A DNA stretch of 64,000 nucleotides from an uncultured Porphyromonadaceae bacterium (GCA_900540205.1 UQER01000003.1:62001-126000), one strand, 5' to 3'. Positions 1 to 10,232 are shown, counted from the first letter of the stretch. The notes: generated by a model from the sequence alone, not told the origin. Numbers and translations are program-made.

Positions 1-2263
1 CTTCGGTTGCAACCGAAGCCACCAGCGCGCCCTGCATGTTATACAGGTTGGCAGTGAAACCGTCGGTTCCGCCCATGAACACATTGAACTGCTTGCCTCC
101 GCGGTTCTCCACGATCAGACTCTTCTCGGGGTCGTCGGCGCCGACGCTGTTCACCGAGCTCTGGCCCAGAATCTTCTTCAGTCCGGCAAGGGCGTTGATC
201 TTACCCATGCCCCAGCGTTCGGGCTGCTGAGCAGTGAATTCGTCATTATCGGCAGTCTCCTTGATGATCTGCTTCACGCGGTCCATGGTGAGCACCTCGC
301 CACGCTCTGCAGCAGCCTCGGCCCAGAGTGCCAGCACGCCTGCCACAAACGGCGAGCTCATCGACGTGCCGCTCATCTCGGCCCAATAGCTCTTGGTCTT
401 CTTAGAAGACTCATTATAGACCCATGCACTGATTGCTGAGCCGTCAATGTTATACTCATCCTTGCTGTTGGCAGCCATATAATAACGGCTATACGACGAA
501 ATCATTCCCTGACCGGGACCTACAACATCCGGAAGCAATCGGCCTGCGAAAGTGCGACCATGCGAAGAGAATGTGCTTAAAGCACCTTTTGTCACTCTCG
601 GGACAAAATGTATCAAATCAGCCAGACCACCAGGCAAAGCAACCGGAAATTCGTCTTTATTGACGTATGACCCGACTACCAGGACATTATCGCCGCAGGC
701 CATACCATTGATAGTATTTTCAACCGAACCCGCTTGATAACCGGCAAGATTTGCATTATAAAAACCTATGTTTCGTCCATAAGCATTAACGCCGGTATTG
801 CTACCACCTTCGATAATCAGACCTGCCATATAACCATTCGCAGAACCGCCATCAAGACGCGATGTGATATACACATTGTAACGGTTGTTGTTGGGGTCAA
901 CATTCGTACGCCATCCGATGAAGCCCTTTGTACCGAAATACTTGCTGAACTCCGCATCCTTGGCTACGTTGCTATAATTCAGGCCGGTGCCACCAACATA
1001 CTGCATCCCAGTAGAGGGATTAAACGTATAAGTGTAGACTATGTTGCCGGAAGCATCCACAGCTGCGAGCTTAACAGTTAAAGGCGAGGCATTATCCCCC
1101 CATACATCTATCACACCACTTACAGTTGCGCTGTGATCCAACAGGCCGGAATTGTTATAATTGCCGAAAAGGCTCTGCACCTTGTTATCTGAAGATGTGA
1201 AATTTTTATTGAGCCACAATGCTTCACCTCCCTCATTTCCAGCCGAAATGGTTATAAGCATATCCTTACCGGCTTCTGCGAGGGCAAGGCAGGTTGCATC
1301 AGTTCCGTCATGCGGCCCGGTATTATTACCTAAAGACAGATTAAACACTCCGGGGCGCCCTTCGCTCTTTGCATAATCGCGTACACGGACCGCTGAAGTT
1401 ATGATGATCGGGTCATATAACTCACCGCAGCATGCGGCCAGATCTGCTTCCGGCGCAACCCCATAGAACGGCACTTTAGTGGATGACATCTGAACTGCGT
1501 TTCCGCGGCGCACGATAGCCACTCCACCATTATTTGCGCCGGGAGCCTTATCGTAACTACCTGCAATGATTCCAAGCACATGCGTGCCATGAGTGCCACT
1601 TGACTTATCGGTACCATAGTCCTTTATATAAGTGTCGATGGCAGATTTGGTCTCATACTTTCTCTCCGTTCCAGGTTCGACATTTCCAAGCTCATCCTCG
1701 CGGGTGCCATAGAAAACGTAAAGGCGCTTGAAACGGGTTTCGCCATCACTGGTACGGAAGTTAAGGTGACCGACATCAAGACCGCTGTCCATCATTCCGA
1801 CAACTACGCCGGCTCCTTTATAGCCATGTTCTAATCCATCGCCCCCATCGTGAACAGTGTTTACGCCTGTTACTGAACGAGCTTCGTCAAGCATGAGTTT
1901 ATTCTCCTGTCCCAAAGACACCTGCAACACCTCGTCAAGAGATGCTACCTCCTGCATTTCTGCAGGCGTAAGATTTGCAACCACCACTCGACCGAGAACG
2001 GCTGTCACATCATACCCTTTCTCCGAAAGCGCAGAGGCATCCGATGCGTCACGGAATGTCACCATGACAGACACATGATATTCAGGATTCACTTCCGGTG
2101 CTATCGTTGATACGGTTTCGCCACGGCTATGCATGAACCGCGCAATTTGATTTTCGTTGGCATTGTCAAGATATTGAGCTGCCCGGGCATCAAATTTGCT
2201 CTGAGCAGTGGCCGTGAGCCCAGAAAGAGTTGCGACTAACAGCGCTGCATAAATTTTTCTCAT
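1..2263 (-). CDS. Secreted S8 subtilisin-family serine peptidase, C-terminus cut by window edge
   Basis: Reads right to left from ATG at 2263 for 754 codons and runs off the left edge. A signal peptide ends near LTATAQ. The catalytic triad is visible: Asp159 (GMMDSGLD), His225 (HGTHVLG) and Ser634 (GTSMSSPF), with the oxyanion Asn343 in SAGNEGG. About 290 residues lie between Asn343 and Ser634, so the catalytic domain is split by a large, probably beta-rich insert. The last visible residues (LYNMQGALVASV) look like the start of a T9SS type A sorting domain, so the protein is probably exported to the cell surface. It lies downstream of a susCD unit on the same strand but has its own terminator upstream and a promoter-like box at 2364. 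Substrate unknown. Confidence 0.9.
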   Translation of the reverse strand, partial: MRKIYAALLVATLSGLTATAQSKFDARAAQYLDNANENQIARFMHSRGETVSTIAPEVNPEYHVSVMVTFRDASDASALSEKGYDVTAVLGRVVVANLTPAEMQEVASLDEVLQVSLGQENKLMLDEARSVTGVNTVHDGGDGLEHGYKGAGVVVGMMDSGLDVGHLNFRTSDGETRFKRLYVFYGTREDELGNVEPGTERKYETKSAIDTYIKDYGTDKSSGTHGTHVLGIIAGSYDKAPGANNGGVAIVRRGNAVQMSSTKVPFYGVAPEADLAACCGELYDPIIITSAVRVRDYAKSEGRPGVFNLSLGNNTGPHDGTDATCLALAEAGKDMLITISAGNEGGEALWLNKNFTSSDNKVQSLFGNYNNSGLLDHSATVSGVIDVWGDNASPLTVKLAAVDASGNIVYTYTFNPSTGMQYVGGTGLNYSNVAKDAEFSKYFGTKGFIGWRTNVDPNNNRYNVYITSRLDGGSANGYMAGLIIEGGSNTGVNAYGRNIGFYNANLAGYQAGSVENTINGMACGDNVLVVGSYVNKDEFPVALPGGLADLIHFVPRVTKGALSTFSSHGRTFAGRLLPDVVGPGQGMISSYSRYYMAANSKDEYNIDGSAISAWVYNESSKKTKSYWAEMSGTSMSSPFVAGVLALWAEAAAERGEVLTMDRVKQIIKETADNDEFTAQQPERWGMGKINALAGLKKILGQSSVNSVGADDPEKSLIVENRGGKQFNVFMGGTDGFTANLYNMQGALVASVATE

Positions 2264-2363
2264 AATGCGGCTTACTTTCTTAATGATTGGGGTTATCTGA
2301 TTTTAATGTCTAATACAACATAGTTTGCATCATAGCATGACACACGCTATAACACTTAGAACA

Positions 2364-2371
2364 CAAAGATA
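2364..2371 (-). promoter_or_regulatory. Bacteroidetes -7 box for the subtilase gene
   Basis: On the minus strand this reads TATCTTTG, an exact match to TAnnTTTG. A weak -33-like TTGT lies about 21 bp upstream. It predicts a leader of about 90 nt before the ATG at 2263. Confidence 0.55.
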
Positions 2372-2499
2372 ACGTATTTTTCAAATTTACGAACAATAGC
2401 GCACCTCTTTTTTTGCAATATTAACGAATTGAAACCGGGAATAATTTCTAATCCAGAAATATCAGGACAATTAAGCCATTTCAGGCATGATGTAACAGC

Positions 2500-2537
2500 A
2501 ACCGAGGCGGCCTGATTGATTTCAGACCGCCCCGGTT
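2500..2537 (-). terminator. Terminator-like hairpin after the SusCD-lipoprotein unit
   Basis: Arms of 15 bp (2500-2514 and 2523-2537) pair fully in the minus-strand RNA if two G-U wobbles are allowed, with an 8-nt loop. It sits 28 nt past the lipoprotein stop codon. There is only a poor U tract after it, so it could also be a processing or stability structure. Confidence 0.6.
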
Positions 2538-2564
2538 ATAGGGTGATTAATCTTGAATTAAAAT

Positions 2565-4655
2565 TCAGAATTTGTCATTAATTTTGAATGTATATCCCTT
2601 GCGGAATAATTTACCATCAACTTTTTTGGCTTCTACTGGCTTACGGGCAAGCTTAGGCATATTGCCGGGCAAGCTGGTAACCACTGCGGGAGCCTTAACC
2701 ATGCGAGCGGCACTGTTGAATTCCGCATTAACTCCGGCCTTGACTCCACCGAAGTTCGAACGGGCAGGTGCTGCAGCAATATCCATCATGTCAATTGCGA
2801 ACTTACCCATACCGTAAGCATGAATCTGCATACCAGAGAAGAGTGCATTCAAGGCTGCGTCAAAACCGGGATCGTTTTCATCCGGCAGATTGTTGAACGC
2901 ATCAATCAGGTCATCGCTATAGTTGCTGATATAACCATCATTTTCAGTACCCTCGGGATAAATGTAACGGTTGATCAGACCAGCAGGGAATTCAATCACG
3001 CCATCCTCCATAGTACCAAGAACGTACGAATACTGCGAACGGGCAATCACATCCACGTCATACTGATCGAGGAGCGGATAAACCATCGAAGCAACCGACC
3101 AATTGTCACCATTGACTCTCAAGCCGGTTTCACTCCAGTCAAGAGCTACGTAATTCGAAGTAGAGCCTTTGTAGAAGTTGATATAGTGCTTTCCAGAGCT
3201 AACGATGCCGGCACTTGCATAGGGAGCATAGGGATTGACCAGACGATAATAGTTGGGGGTTGTCTTATGCTTCTCAAGTTTCACCTGATAAGTCTCTCCT
3301 CCAATATTGTTGAACAATCCGTAAAGAATACCGTCGGTATAAAGGACTGTTCCTGCTTCTTCCCAGTCAGATTCTTTCTGCACTGATTCAAATTCAAAAG
3401 TGAAAGCTTGCTGGCAGACTTTAGCGCCAGCTGCATCGTAACCTACACCAACGATAGTATACACGCCGGGTTCATCGGGAGTGAACTCAAGGTTGGTAAG
3501 AGCATCGTAAATCAGCTCTGCCTCCGAATCGTTCTGGATTTCGGTTACAGTCTGCGCGATCTCATCATTTGTAAGTTCGCCGGCCTTGATTGCATACGAG
3601 TACGAAGCCACGTCATCGGAACGGTAAGCCTCGATGATAACTGATTCAGAACCATCAGGAGCTACCATGTTGCCCTTGTAAGAGAACGAAAGGCTGTAGT
3701 CCTTAAATCCGGGAAGCTGCATATATTCATCAGCTGTAAGCTGTGCTGTCGTACCGGTATAATACACACAGTGTATGCTGAACAGACCAGTCTGGGAATT
3801 ATAAACCGAAACTCTCTGGAGCTCTTCATCCGTATTTCCGGGATAAATATTGCCGCCAACTCTTGTACGGAAAGTGTACACGTCGGTAATCATAATCATT
3901 TCACCAAACGACTGATCGTCACCGGTAGCAACAGGTTCGAGAGTAGCAGGATACAGATGGCTATACTTGCCACCAAGCGAAGTAGGTGACACACGCACGA
4001 TAAAGTTATAGCCGTTGACATACGACCCGGGATAACCCTGAGCCTCAGGATAAGCTTCGTCCACAAGGTAACCGCCGAAACGATACTGTTTTCCTGCCCC
4101 AACAAGCGACTCCGACTCATATACGGGAACCTCAATATCAGACATGCCGAAGCCACTGAGCGTTCCGGTTCCCATTTCGGTTCCGCCGTAACGCTTGAAT
4201 TCGCTCCACGGAGAATATTTCAGAACGAATGTCTGCTCAGAAAGTCCATAAGGAGTGGACAATTCAGCGGGCACTTTGATGTGTACATAAAAGTCTACCT
4301 CTGCCTCAACTTTGGTCCAATCATATGTGATATCGATGGGTGCCATCAATGAACCGGCAACAAACTGAGCATGAGTGGGTATCGTGAAATCATTGGCAAG
4401 AGGATTACCATCCTTGTCAGTCACGCTCGATTCAAGATTGACAGTGAGGGGGCCATTGTCGTTTGTTCTCAGAAGATCGAGAGTCACGCTTGAAGAGCCC
4501 TGCAATATTTCGGCGGATGTTACATCCTCCGGAAAATACACACCCTCCCCTGCCACTGGATCGGCCGGTGTGAACTCAACTTCGTCAGTACAGGCCACAG
4601 TGCCGAGCAACATGGCTCCGCTGAAAAGTGCTGAAAATATTTTGTTGAATTTCAT
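2565..4655 (-). CDS. Large surface lipoprotein encoded next to SusD (SusE/F position)
   Basis: 696 aa from ATG 4655; the open frame extends 9 codons further, but this start gives a clean lipoprotein signal with lipobox TVAC and Cys22. Residues from about 30 to 150 look like a Calx-beta or immunoglobulin-like strand repeat. The rest is long and rich in Tyr, Ser and Gly, with no catalytic motif I recognise. It starts 42 nt after susD, so it is the third gene of the susCD unit, where SusE/SusF-type binding proteins normally lie. A role as a ligand-binding or scaffold lipoprotein at the cell surface is inference from position. The family is not identified. Confidence 0.7.
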   Translation of the reverse strand: MKFNKIFSALFSGAMLLGTVACTDEVEFTPADPVAGEGVYFPEDVTSAEILQGSSSVTLDLLRTNDNGPLTVNLESSVTDKDGNPLANDFTIPTHAQFVAGSLMAPIDITYDWTKVEAEVDFYVHIKVPAELSTPYGLSEQTFVLKYSPWSEFKRYGGTEMGTGTLSGFGMSDIEVPVYESESLVGAGKQYRFGGYLVDEAYPEAQGYPGSYVNGYNFIVRVSPTSLGGKYSHLYPATLEPVATGDDQSFGEMIMITDVYTFRTRVGGNIYPGNTDEELQRVSVYNSQTGLFSIHCVYYTGTTAQLTADEYMQLPGFKDYSLSFSYKGNMVAPDGSESVIIEAYRSDDVASYSYAIKAGELTNDEIAQTVTEIQNDSEAELIYDALTNLEFTPDEPGVYTIVGVGYDAAGAKVCQQAFTFEFESVQKESDWEEAGTVLYTDGILYGLFNNIGGETYQVKLEKHKTTPNYYRLVNPYAPYASAGIVSSGKHYINFYKGSTSNYVALDWSETGLRVNGDNWSVASMVYPLLDQYDVDVIARSQYSYVLGTMEDGVIEFPAGLINRYIYPEGTENDGYISNYSDDLIDAFNNLPDENDPGFDAALNALFSGMQIHAYGMGKFAIDMMDIAAAPARSNFGGVKAGVNAEFNSAARMVKAPAVVTSLPGNMPKLARKPVEAKKVDGKLFRKGYTFKINDKF

Positions 4656-4697
4656 AATCTGATGTTGTTTAAAATAAGACAACTATATGCTTGTAGC

Positions 4698-6377
4698 TTA
4701 TTCACCACCTACAGGCGACATCTGCGCACCACAAGGAGGATTGTTGTACTCAAGCACTCCCTTGTTGGTATTTCCTTCAGAACGAACTATTACATAATTC
4801 ATCCATGCAGGACGGCCGGAAGTATTGTAAAGAGCACGCGCATTGTCATAGTTGGTGCCGTTGTAATAACGAGTGATATCAAGATTCAAGCGCTTGTAGT
4901 CAAAGAAGAGAAGACCTTCACCCCAAAGCTCGATACGTTTTTGAAGAATAATCTCCGTAACTGCCTCGTCAGTCGACGCAGCTGTACAACGATAGGTGTT
5001 GTAGCGGTAACGCTGCATAAAATCGTTGAGCAGACGTACACCTTCAGATGCATTTATATGAGCCTGTGCCTCAGCTTCGAGAAGATACATTTCCTCAACT
5101 CGCATCAGCGGGACCGCAGTAGCACATGCAATGGAATTATCGGTCATGTTACCGGAACCCGGACGGAATTTAAGCGAGAAATATTCGCTGAAATTTTCCT
5201 CTGCAAAAGCGGGGTCAATGTAGCTTTCGCGGCCAGAGAGAGGCGAGCCTTCGGGAGCGACGTATGAAAGTTTGCGGAAGTCGCGGTCGCTGATCTTATC
5301 GTAAAGAGATTTGCTGATCTGAACATACGGACCTGCGATAGCATAGCCGAACTCAGTCTCGTTACTCATCCAGCTAACCCAGTTGAGAAGAGCGGAAGTT
5401 ACAGCACGGTCCTCGGCCGAATATTTCATTGCCCACATCCAGGAAGAAACAGACATGTCGTTGAAACCGTTGGTTGTGCTCAGCCATTCCTCCTGAGAGG
5501 TGGGAGTTGCCTGAGAAGTTGTGATTGCTAGACGCGCATAATCGGCAGCTTTCTTATAAAGATCAGATGCAGAACCTGCGCCGGCATGCTCATATCCCAT
5601 CTCATGATAAGTGGCATCCCAAAGATAAGTACGGGCCAGCAGACCATAAGTAACCGCCAGTGAAGGAAGGAGCTTGGAGGCCGTCGGATTACCTGCCTTA
5701 AGCAGATCAACAGCTTCCTCAAGATCCGCCAAAATAAACTTCACCATTTCCTCATGGGTGACACGAGGATTGTTACGGCTCTGCTCTTCAGTGGTCTCTT
5801 CTGTCACGATAGGCACAGTAAGACCGCGCACATCATTACCATAAGAGTTGGTGTTCGGCTGATAGTTGTTAGGCAGGAACTCATACATACGCGCCATGTC
5901 GAGATATGTAGCGGCACGGAAAGCCAGACCGGCACCGCGCAGACCCATAAGCTCAGGATCTGTGGTGCCACGGGGAACGGCACGAATGGTGTTGTTTGCT
6001 GTCAACACCTGTTCGCACATGTAAAGCCATGTGAACTGACAGACCATGTACTGCTCATTCAGAGCATCGTTTGCCGTACTCCAGGCCTGGAACCAGTCAT
6101 ATCCGGAGTATGCAATAGGCATGTCGTCAATCATTACGTCGCGGGCATGCATCACCGAAGCATAACCCCAGTCGTAGGCCTGAGAATCATCCACTGTACC
6201 GACCTGATTAAGATGGGATGACATACCCCAGGCGAGAGCCTGGATAGCTTTGTCGTTGCCGTCAAGCTGCGACTGCACGACTCCGCTGGTGGGAAATACC
6301 TCCTCGATACAGCTGGTGGTGAGCAGCATGGGTGATACCATAGCCGCTGCCAATAGTGCTTTATATTTGTTGTTCAT
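4698..6377 (-). CDS. SusD/RagB family outer-membrane lipoprotein
   Basis: 559 aa, a normal length for SusD. Lipobox LTTSC puts the lipid on Cys23. The N-terminal half is helical and TPR-like (DALNEQYMVCQFTWLYMCEQ). The C-terminal half has the usual EMYLLEAEAQAHI helix and the VTEIILQKRIELWGEGLLFFDYKR segment, both typical of SusD. SusD proteins form the lid on a SusC barrel and capture ligand. It follows susC by 17 nt. Ligand is not predictable; RagB-type pairs take up oligopeptides, and the nearby subtilase makes that an option. Confidence 0.93.
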   Translation of the reverse strand: MNNKYKALLAAAMVSPMLLTTSCIEEVFPTSGVVQSQLDGNDKAIQALAWGMSSHLNQVGTVDDSQAYDWGYASVMHARDVMIDDMPIAYSGYDWFQAWSTANDALNEQYMVCQFTWLYMCEQVLTANNTIRAVPRGTTDPELMGLRGAGLAFRAATYLDMARMYEFLPNNYQPNTNSYGNDVRGLTVPIVTEETTEEQSRNNPRVTHEEMVKFILADLEEAVDLLKAGNPTASKLLPSLAVTYGLLARTYLWDATYHEMGYEHAGAGSASDLYKKAADYARLAITTSQATPTSQEEWLSTTNGFNDMSVSSWMWAMKYSAEDRAVTSALLNWVSWMSNETEFGYAIAGPYVQISKSLYDKISDRDFRKLSYVAPEGSPLSGRESYIDPAFAEENFSEYFSLKFRPGSGNMTDNSIACATAVPLMRVEEMYLLEAEAQAHINASEGVRLLNDFMQRYRYNTYRCTAASTDEAVTEIILQKRIELWGEGLLFFDYKRLNLDITRYYNGTNYDNARALYNTSGRPAWMNYVIVRSEGNTNKGVLEYNNPPCGAQMSPVGGE

Positions 6378-6394
6378 TGTTGTGAGGTCTTAAA

Positions 6395-9300
6395 TTAGAA
6401 GTTGACAGTGAGACCGCCCGAGATGGTACGGATGGGTGCATAGTAGGTGTTGTTCGAGCTGCCGTAGATGGACTGACGGGGATCGAAACCCTGACGCTTG
6501 GACCATACCCAAACATTTTCGCATGCGAGATATACACGCACCTTATCAAGATAAGCCTTACGGGTGAGCTTAACGGGCAGAGTATAGCCGAAGTTGATGT
6601 TATCAAGCGAGAGATAGCTTGCATTGGTCAGGAAACGGTCGCTGGTCGATGCAGTGTACTGGTCACCATAATAGAAACGGGGAACTTCAGTCGAATGATT
6701 TTCGGGAGTCCAAGCCTTGAGCATATCTGCATGGATGTTGTTACCCTTGCTTGTACTTGTAGGTGCTCCCATCAGGTTTGCATAGCCGCTGTCATAAAGC
6801 TTACCACCGATCTGATAGCTGAAAGCAAACGACAGGTCAAAATCACGGTAAGAGAACGAGGTGCTGAAACCGCCGTAAACATGAGCGGGAGAAGTACCCA
6901 CAATAAACTGATCTGCAAGTGCATAATCGTCGGTAGTGGCAACTTCGCCGGTTGCTTCGCCGTTGGCATCGCGAACGAGTCGATAATACAATGGTTTACC
7001 GGTATTGGCATCTACACCTGCATATTTGGGCATGTACATTGAGTAGAGTGACTCGCCCTGTGCATAGAAATAGTTGCCGGAGCTATAACCCCAAACGGGC
7101 TCAGCGCGGAAATCGTCAGTGAAGACATACGCACTCTGACCCTTGCGCTGTTCGGGAAGCATGGAGATTTTGTTCTTGAACCATGTAAGGTTGACATTCA
7201 CATCCCAACGGAAGTCACGGGTTTTAACCGGTGTGGCAGCGAGTTCGATTTCGATACCGGAGTTCTTCACATTACCGACATTGTCAAAATATCCGGTGTA
7301 ACCGAACGAAGTCGGGAGGGGGAAGTACATAAGCATGTCGGAGGTCTTGCGATAGAAAGCCTCGAAGTTACCGCTCAGGCGACCATTGAGAACAGAGAAT
7401 TCAATACCAGCGTTGAAGTTGCCGTTCTTTTCCCATGTGATATTCTCGTTACCAAGGGTGGCGGGAACTGCTGCAGGATTGCCATTGGCATCCTCGATGG
7501 TGTATGTGTTGGTGTAGCGGAAGTTACCGATATTATCGTTACCCTGCTCACCATAAGAAGCCTTGACTTTCAACATGTCAATCCATGTCAGATCTTCCAT
7601 GAAGCTCTCCTTCGAGAGAATCCATGCGCCACCGAGGCTCCAGAAGTTACCCCAACGATGATCGGGATGGAAACGGGAAGATGCATCGCGACGGAACGAA
7701 GCAGAAGCGAAGTATTTGCTGTCGTAGTCGTACTGGCCACGGAAAATCCAACCTTCGTTGTTATACTCGGATGTCGAAGATGATGCTGAGCCTTTGGTGA
7801 TGGCGTTGGCAAGTTCATCATTTGTCCAGTCGAACATATTGCTCTTGGTTGCCCAGAGGTCATAGTTCTTGGTCTTATAGTATTCATGACCCAGAAGGAC
7901 CGATGCATTATGCTTTCCGAACATGTGGGTCCAGTTAAGCAACTGCTGGAATGTATAGTCAGTGTTGCGTGTATGCTCCTTTGATACTACACCGTTCTGA
8001 GTTGCATATGCTCCATAGAAGGGGTTGGTAACAGAGGTGTGGCGCACTTCCTGAATATTGATATTATTGTTCGATGTGAACTTGAAATCCTTGAGGAAGC
8101 GGATTTCAAAGAAACCTGTACCGCTGAAAATATTACCTTCCGATTTATTGGTATCAAGAATAGAAGCATCGATTGCATTGGATTCTGTGAGATACGGACG
8201 TTTCATGCCGCCGTTCTCGCCATCACCATAGTCATAGCGCTGATATCCATTTTTGTCCACCAAGATGTTTCCTTGTCCGTCACGGATATAAAGCGGATAA
8301 ATGGGAGCGATTCCGGTTGCTGCGGCAAATATGTTACCTGTGGAGCTTGAAGAACCTTCCTCACTGTCCATTGCATTCATATCAATGTGCGTATAGTTCA
8401 CCGACGCACCGATCTTCAACCAGGATTTTGCCTGTACATCAGCGCTCAAGCGGGCTGTCAGACGTTTGAAATCGGATTTACCTACAATGATACCATCATT
8501 GTTGAGATAACCGATTGATGCATAGAAATTGCTCTTGTCAGTACCCTGAGTGATGCTGAGGTTATATTCCTGACGGAGGCTGCTCTTGTATGCTTCGTCA
8601 AGCCAATTGTCGGGCTGCATGAAATAGTTTGCACCTTTGTAGTTTACCAGGCGGCCGACCACAGCCTGCGGGTTCAGACGGCCATTTTCTCCGACGAGAT
8701 ACTGACCCTGCGGAACTGTCATCACATTGTAACCGAGACCATATGCATCATTCTGGGTAAGATGCTGGTTTGCCCAGACATAAGCATCATGATTATTGAG
8801 CCCAAGACCACCGACATTATCTTCACCGCCAGAATTGTTGGGCTTCATTATCTTCTCCCAACGTGCATAATTGTAAAGGGCGCCGTAATAAGTCTCATAA
8901 TATTGACCGGGATCTTTGATATAATCATAATCCTGAGTGGCACGGGTGTTCAGACCCCATTTTGCATCAACGGTGATTTTAGCTTCGCCGAGTTTAGCAC
9001 GTTTGGTGGTGATAAGAATTACACCGTTGGCACCGCGGGCACCGTAAAGAGCGTTAGATGCAGCATCCTTGAGGACAGTCATCGACTCGATATCGTTAGT
9101 GTTAAGAGAATTGATATCGTTGGTGTAAGGAGTTCCATCTACTATAATAAGAGGCGCGTTGCCGGCATTAATTGAAGAGAAACCACGGATACGGATAGTG
9201 GGGCTCGAAGCACCGGGTGCACCGGAAGCATTTGAAAGCTGCAGACCTGCAACCTTACCGGAAAGAGCATCGAGCACGTTGGTAACCTGGCTCTTTTCAA

Positions 9301-9685
9301 TCGCATCATTGTTGATTACGGTTGCAGAACCGGTGAAGGCCGATTTCTTTGCCGTTCCGTAAGCCACAACCATCACCTCATCAAGATTGGTATCAGAGCT
9401 CTCGAGCTTGATGAGCATTTTGCTTGAAGATACGGATACCTTACGGGGAGTGAAGCCCACATAGGACACGTTGAGCTGGGAAACACTCTGGGGGAGGGTG
9501 AGCGAGAAGTTACCGTCGATGTCGGTCGAGGTTCCTTGTCCGCCCCCAACGGGCATAACCGTTGCGCCCGCCAATGGCTCGTCATCGGCGGCTGAAACGA
9601 CTGTACCGGTGACCACGCGCGTCTGCGCCAGGGCGCAAGCCACGGTCATCAGCACCGCCGTCAGTAATAGAAACAGCTTTTTCAT
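6395..9685 (-). CDS. SusC/RagA family TonB-linked outer-membrane transporter
   Basis: 1096 aa, a typical SusC size. A signal peptide ends near CALAQ. It is followed by a carboxypeptidase-D-like domain (about residues 22-100: VVTGTVVSAADDEPLAGATV), a TonB-box-like EVMVVAYG, and the plug with GKVAGLQLSN and RIRGFSSIN. A 22-stranded barrel is expected, ending in aromatic Phe (GGLTVNF). It imports a ligand delivered by the SusD partner, using TonB energy. It is the first gene of the unit and has a long leader upstream. No sigma/anti-sigma pair or hybrid two-component regulator lies next to it in this window. Confidence 0.96.
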   Translation of the reverse strand: MKKLFLLLTAVLMTVACALAQTRVVTGTVVSAADDEPLAGATVMPVGGGQGTSTDIDGNFSLTLPQSVSQLNVSYVGFTPRKVSVSSSKMLIKLESSDTNLDEVMVVAYGTAKKSAFTGSATVINNDAIEKSQVTNVLDALSGKVAGLQLSNASGAPGASSPTIRIRGFSSINAGNAPLIIVDGTPYTNDINSLNTNDIESMTVLKDAASNALYGARGANGVILITTKRAKLGEAKITVDAKWGLNTRATQDYDYIKDPGQYYETYYGALYNYARWEKIMKPNNSGGEDNVGGLGLNNHDAYVWANQHLTQNDAYGLGYNVMTVPQGQYLVGENGRLNPQAVVGRLVNYKGANYFMQPDNWLDEAYKSSLRQEYNLSITQGTDKSNFYASIGYLNNDGIIVGKSDFKRLTARLSADVQAKSWLKIGASVNYTHIDMNAMDSEEGSSSSTGNIFAAATGIAPIYPLYIRDGQGNILVDKNGYQRYDYGDGENGGMKRPYLTESNAIDASILDTNKSEGNIFSGTGFFEIRFLKDFKFTSNNNINIQEVRHTSVTNPFYGAYATQNGVVSKEHTRNTDYTFQQLLNWTHMFGKHNASVLLGHEYYKTKNYDLWATKSNMFDWTNDELANAITKGSASSSTSEYNNEGWIFRGQYDYDSKYFASASFRRDASSRFHPDHRWGNFWSLGGAWILSKESFMEDLTWIDMLKVKASYGEQGNDNIGNFRYTNTYTIEDANGNPAAVPATLGNENITWEKNGNFNAGIEFSVLNGRLSGNFEAFYRKTSDMLMYFPLPTSFGYTGYFDNVGNVKNSGIEIELAATPVKTRDFRWDVNVNLTWFKNKISMLPEQRKGQSAYVFTDDFRAEPVWGYSSGNYFYAQGESLYSMYMPKYAGVDANTGKPLYYRLVRDANGEATGEVATTDDYALADQFIVGTSPAHVYGGFSTSFSYRDFDLSFAFSYQIGGKLYDSGYANLMGAPTSTSKGNNIHADMLKAWTPENHSTEVPRFYYGDQYTASTSDRFLTNASYLSLDNINFGYTLPVKLTRKAYLDKVRVYLACENVWVWSKRQGFDPRQSIYGSSNNTYYAPIRTISGGLTVNF

Positions 9686-9925
9686 ACACTATAATTAATT
9701 AGACATAAAGAATTAAATAATCGATTGGATCTATTTAGATTTTTAACTGCACGCTGTGTGTGATGTTCCTGTGAGCGGTAGCGGAGGTTGCGGTATGCCG
9801 GCTTTCCGGCCTGACAACCTGGCACGAAACAGGGAAATCTGTAGACCATCCGGCTACTTTTTCCAACGGTTTTCAAGGCTCTTTCACGTTTGTTTGCAAT
9901 GCAAACCGGTGCATGAGGAACATGT
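9686..9925 (-). other. Structured 5' leader of susC (unidentified RNA element)
   Basis: About 240 nt separate the predicted start of transcription from the susC ATG. The minus-strand RNA can form GCCGG-aaag-CCGGC enclosed by GGTTG/CAACC. The region is GC-rich in the middle and AT-rich near the ATG. I do not recognise it as a cobalamin, TPP, SAM or FMN riboswitch. It may be a regulatory leader. Confidence 0.4.
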
Positions 9926-9931
9926 ATTAGG

Positions 9932-9939
9932 CAAAGTTA
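9932..9939 (-). promoter_or_regulatory. -7 box for the susCD unit
   Basis: Minus strand reads TAACTTTG, an exact TAnnTTTG match. No good -33 TTTG is seen at the usual 19-21 bp, so an activator could be needed. Confidence 0.5.
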
Positions 9940-10232
9940 ATACAAAATGTCAATAAAACATACATTCCGCTAACAAAGTTTCTGCTCTTTAACATAGTCG
10001 TATGTCATAGTGTACACTTAAGCGTTGTTGACAAAATGGCGTCACATACTAATAATCAACACTTTGACCGATTTTAGCACTGAATTTTTATTCATTTTCA
10101 ATAAAAGCAAAAGAATGTTAAAATGCATCTTTCAACAAGTGTTAAAGCATTTGCTCCGGACAAAACTGCCGGAAAAGAGGCCCAAACGGCGCATCACGCC
10201 GCGCCAGACCGCGAACATTGACAGCTGAAAAT
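9940..10232. other. Non-coding stretch between divergent units
   Basis: Between the susC promoter and the DUF4421 promoter I see no gene. The only small pattern is a loose direct repeat, TGTTAAAATGCAT near 10115 and TGTTAAAGCATTT near 10140. Confidence 0.5.

Noticed and set aside
9686..9925. Cobalamin riboswitch in the susC leader
   Set aside because: The conserved core and B12-box sequences are not found; only generic hairpins.
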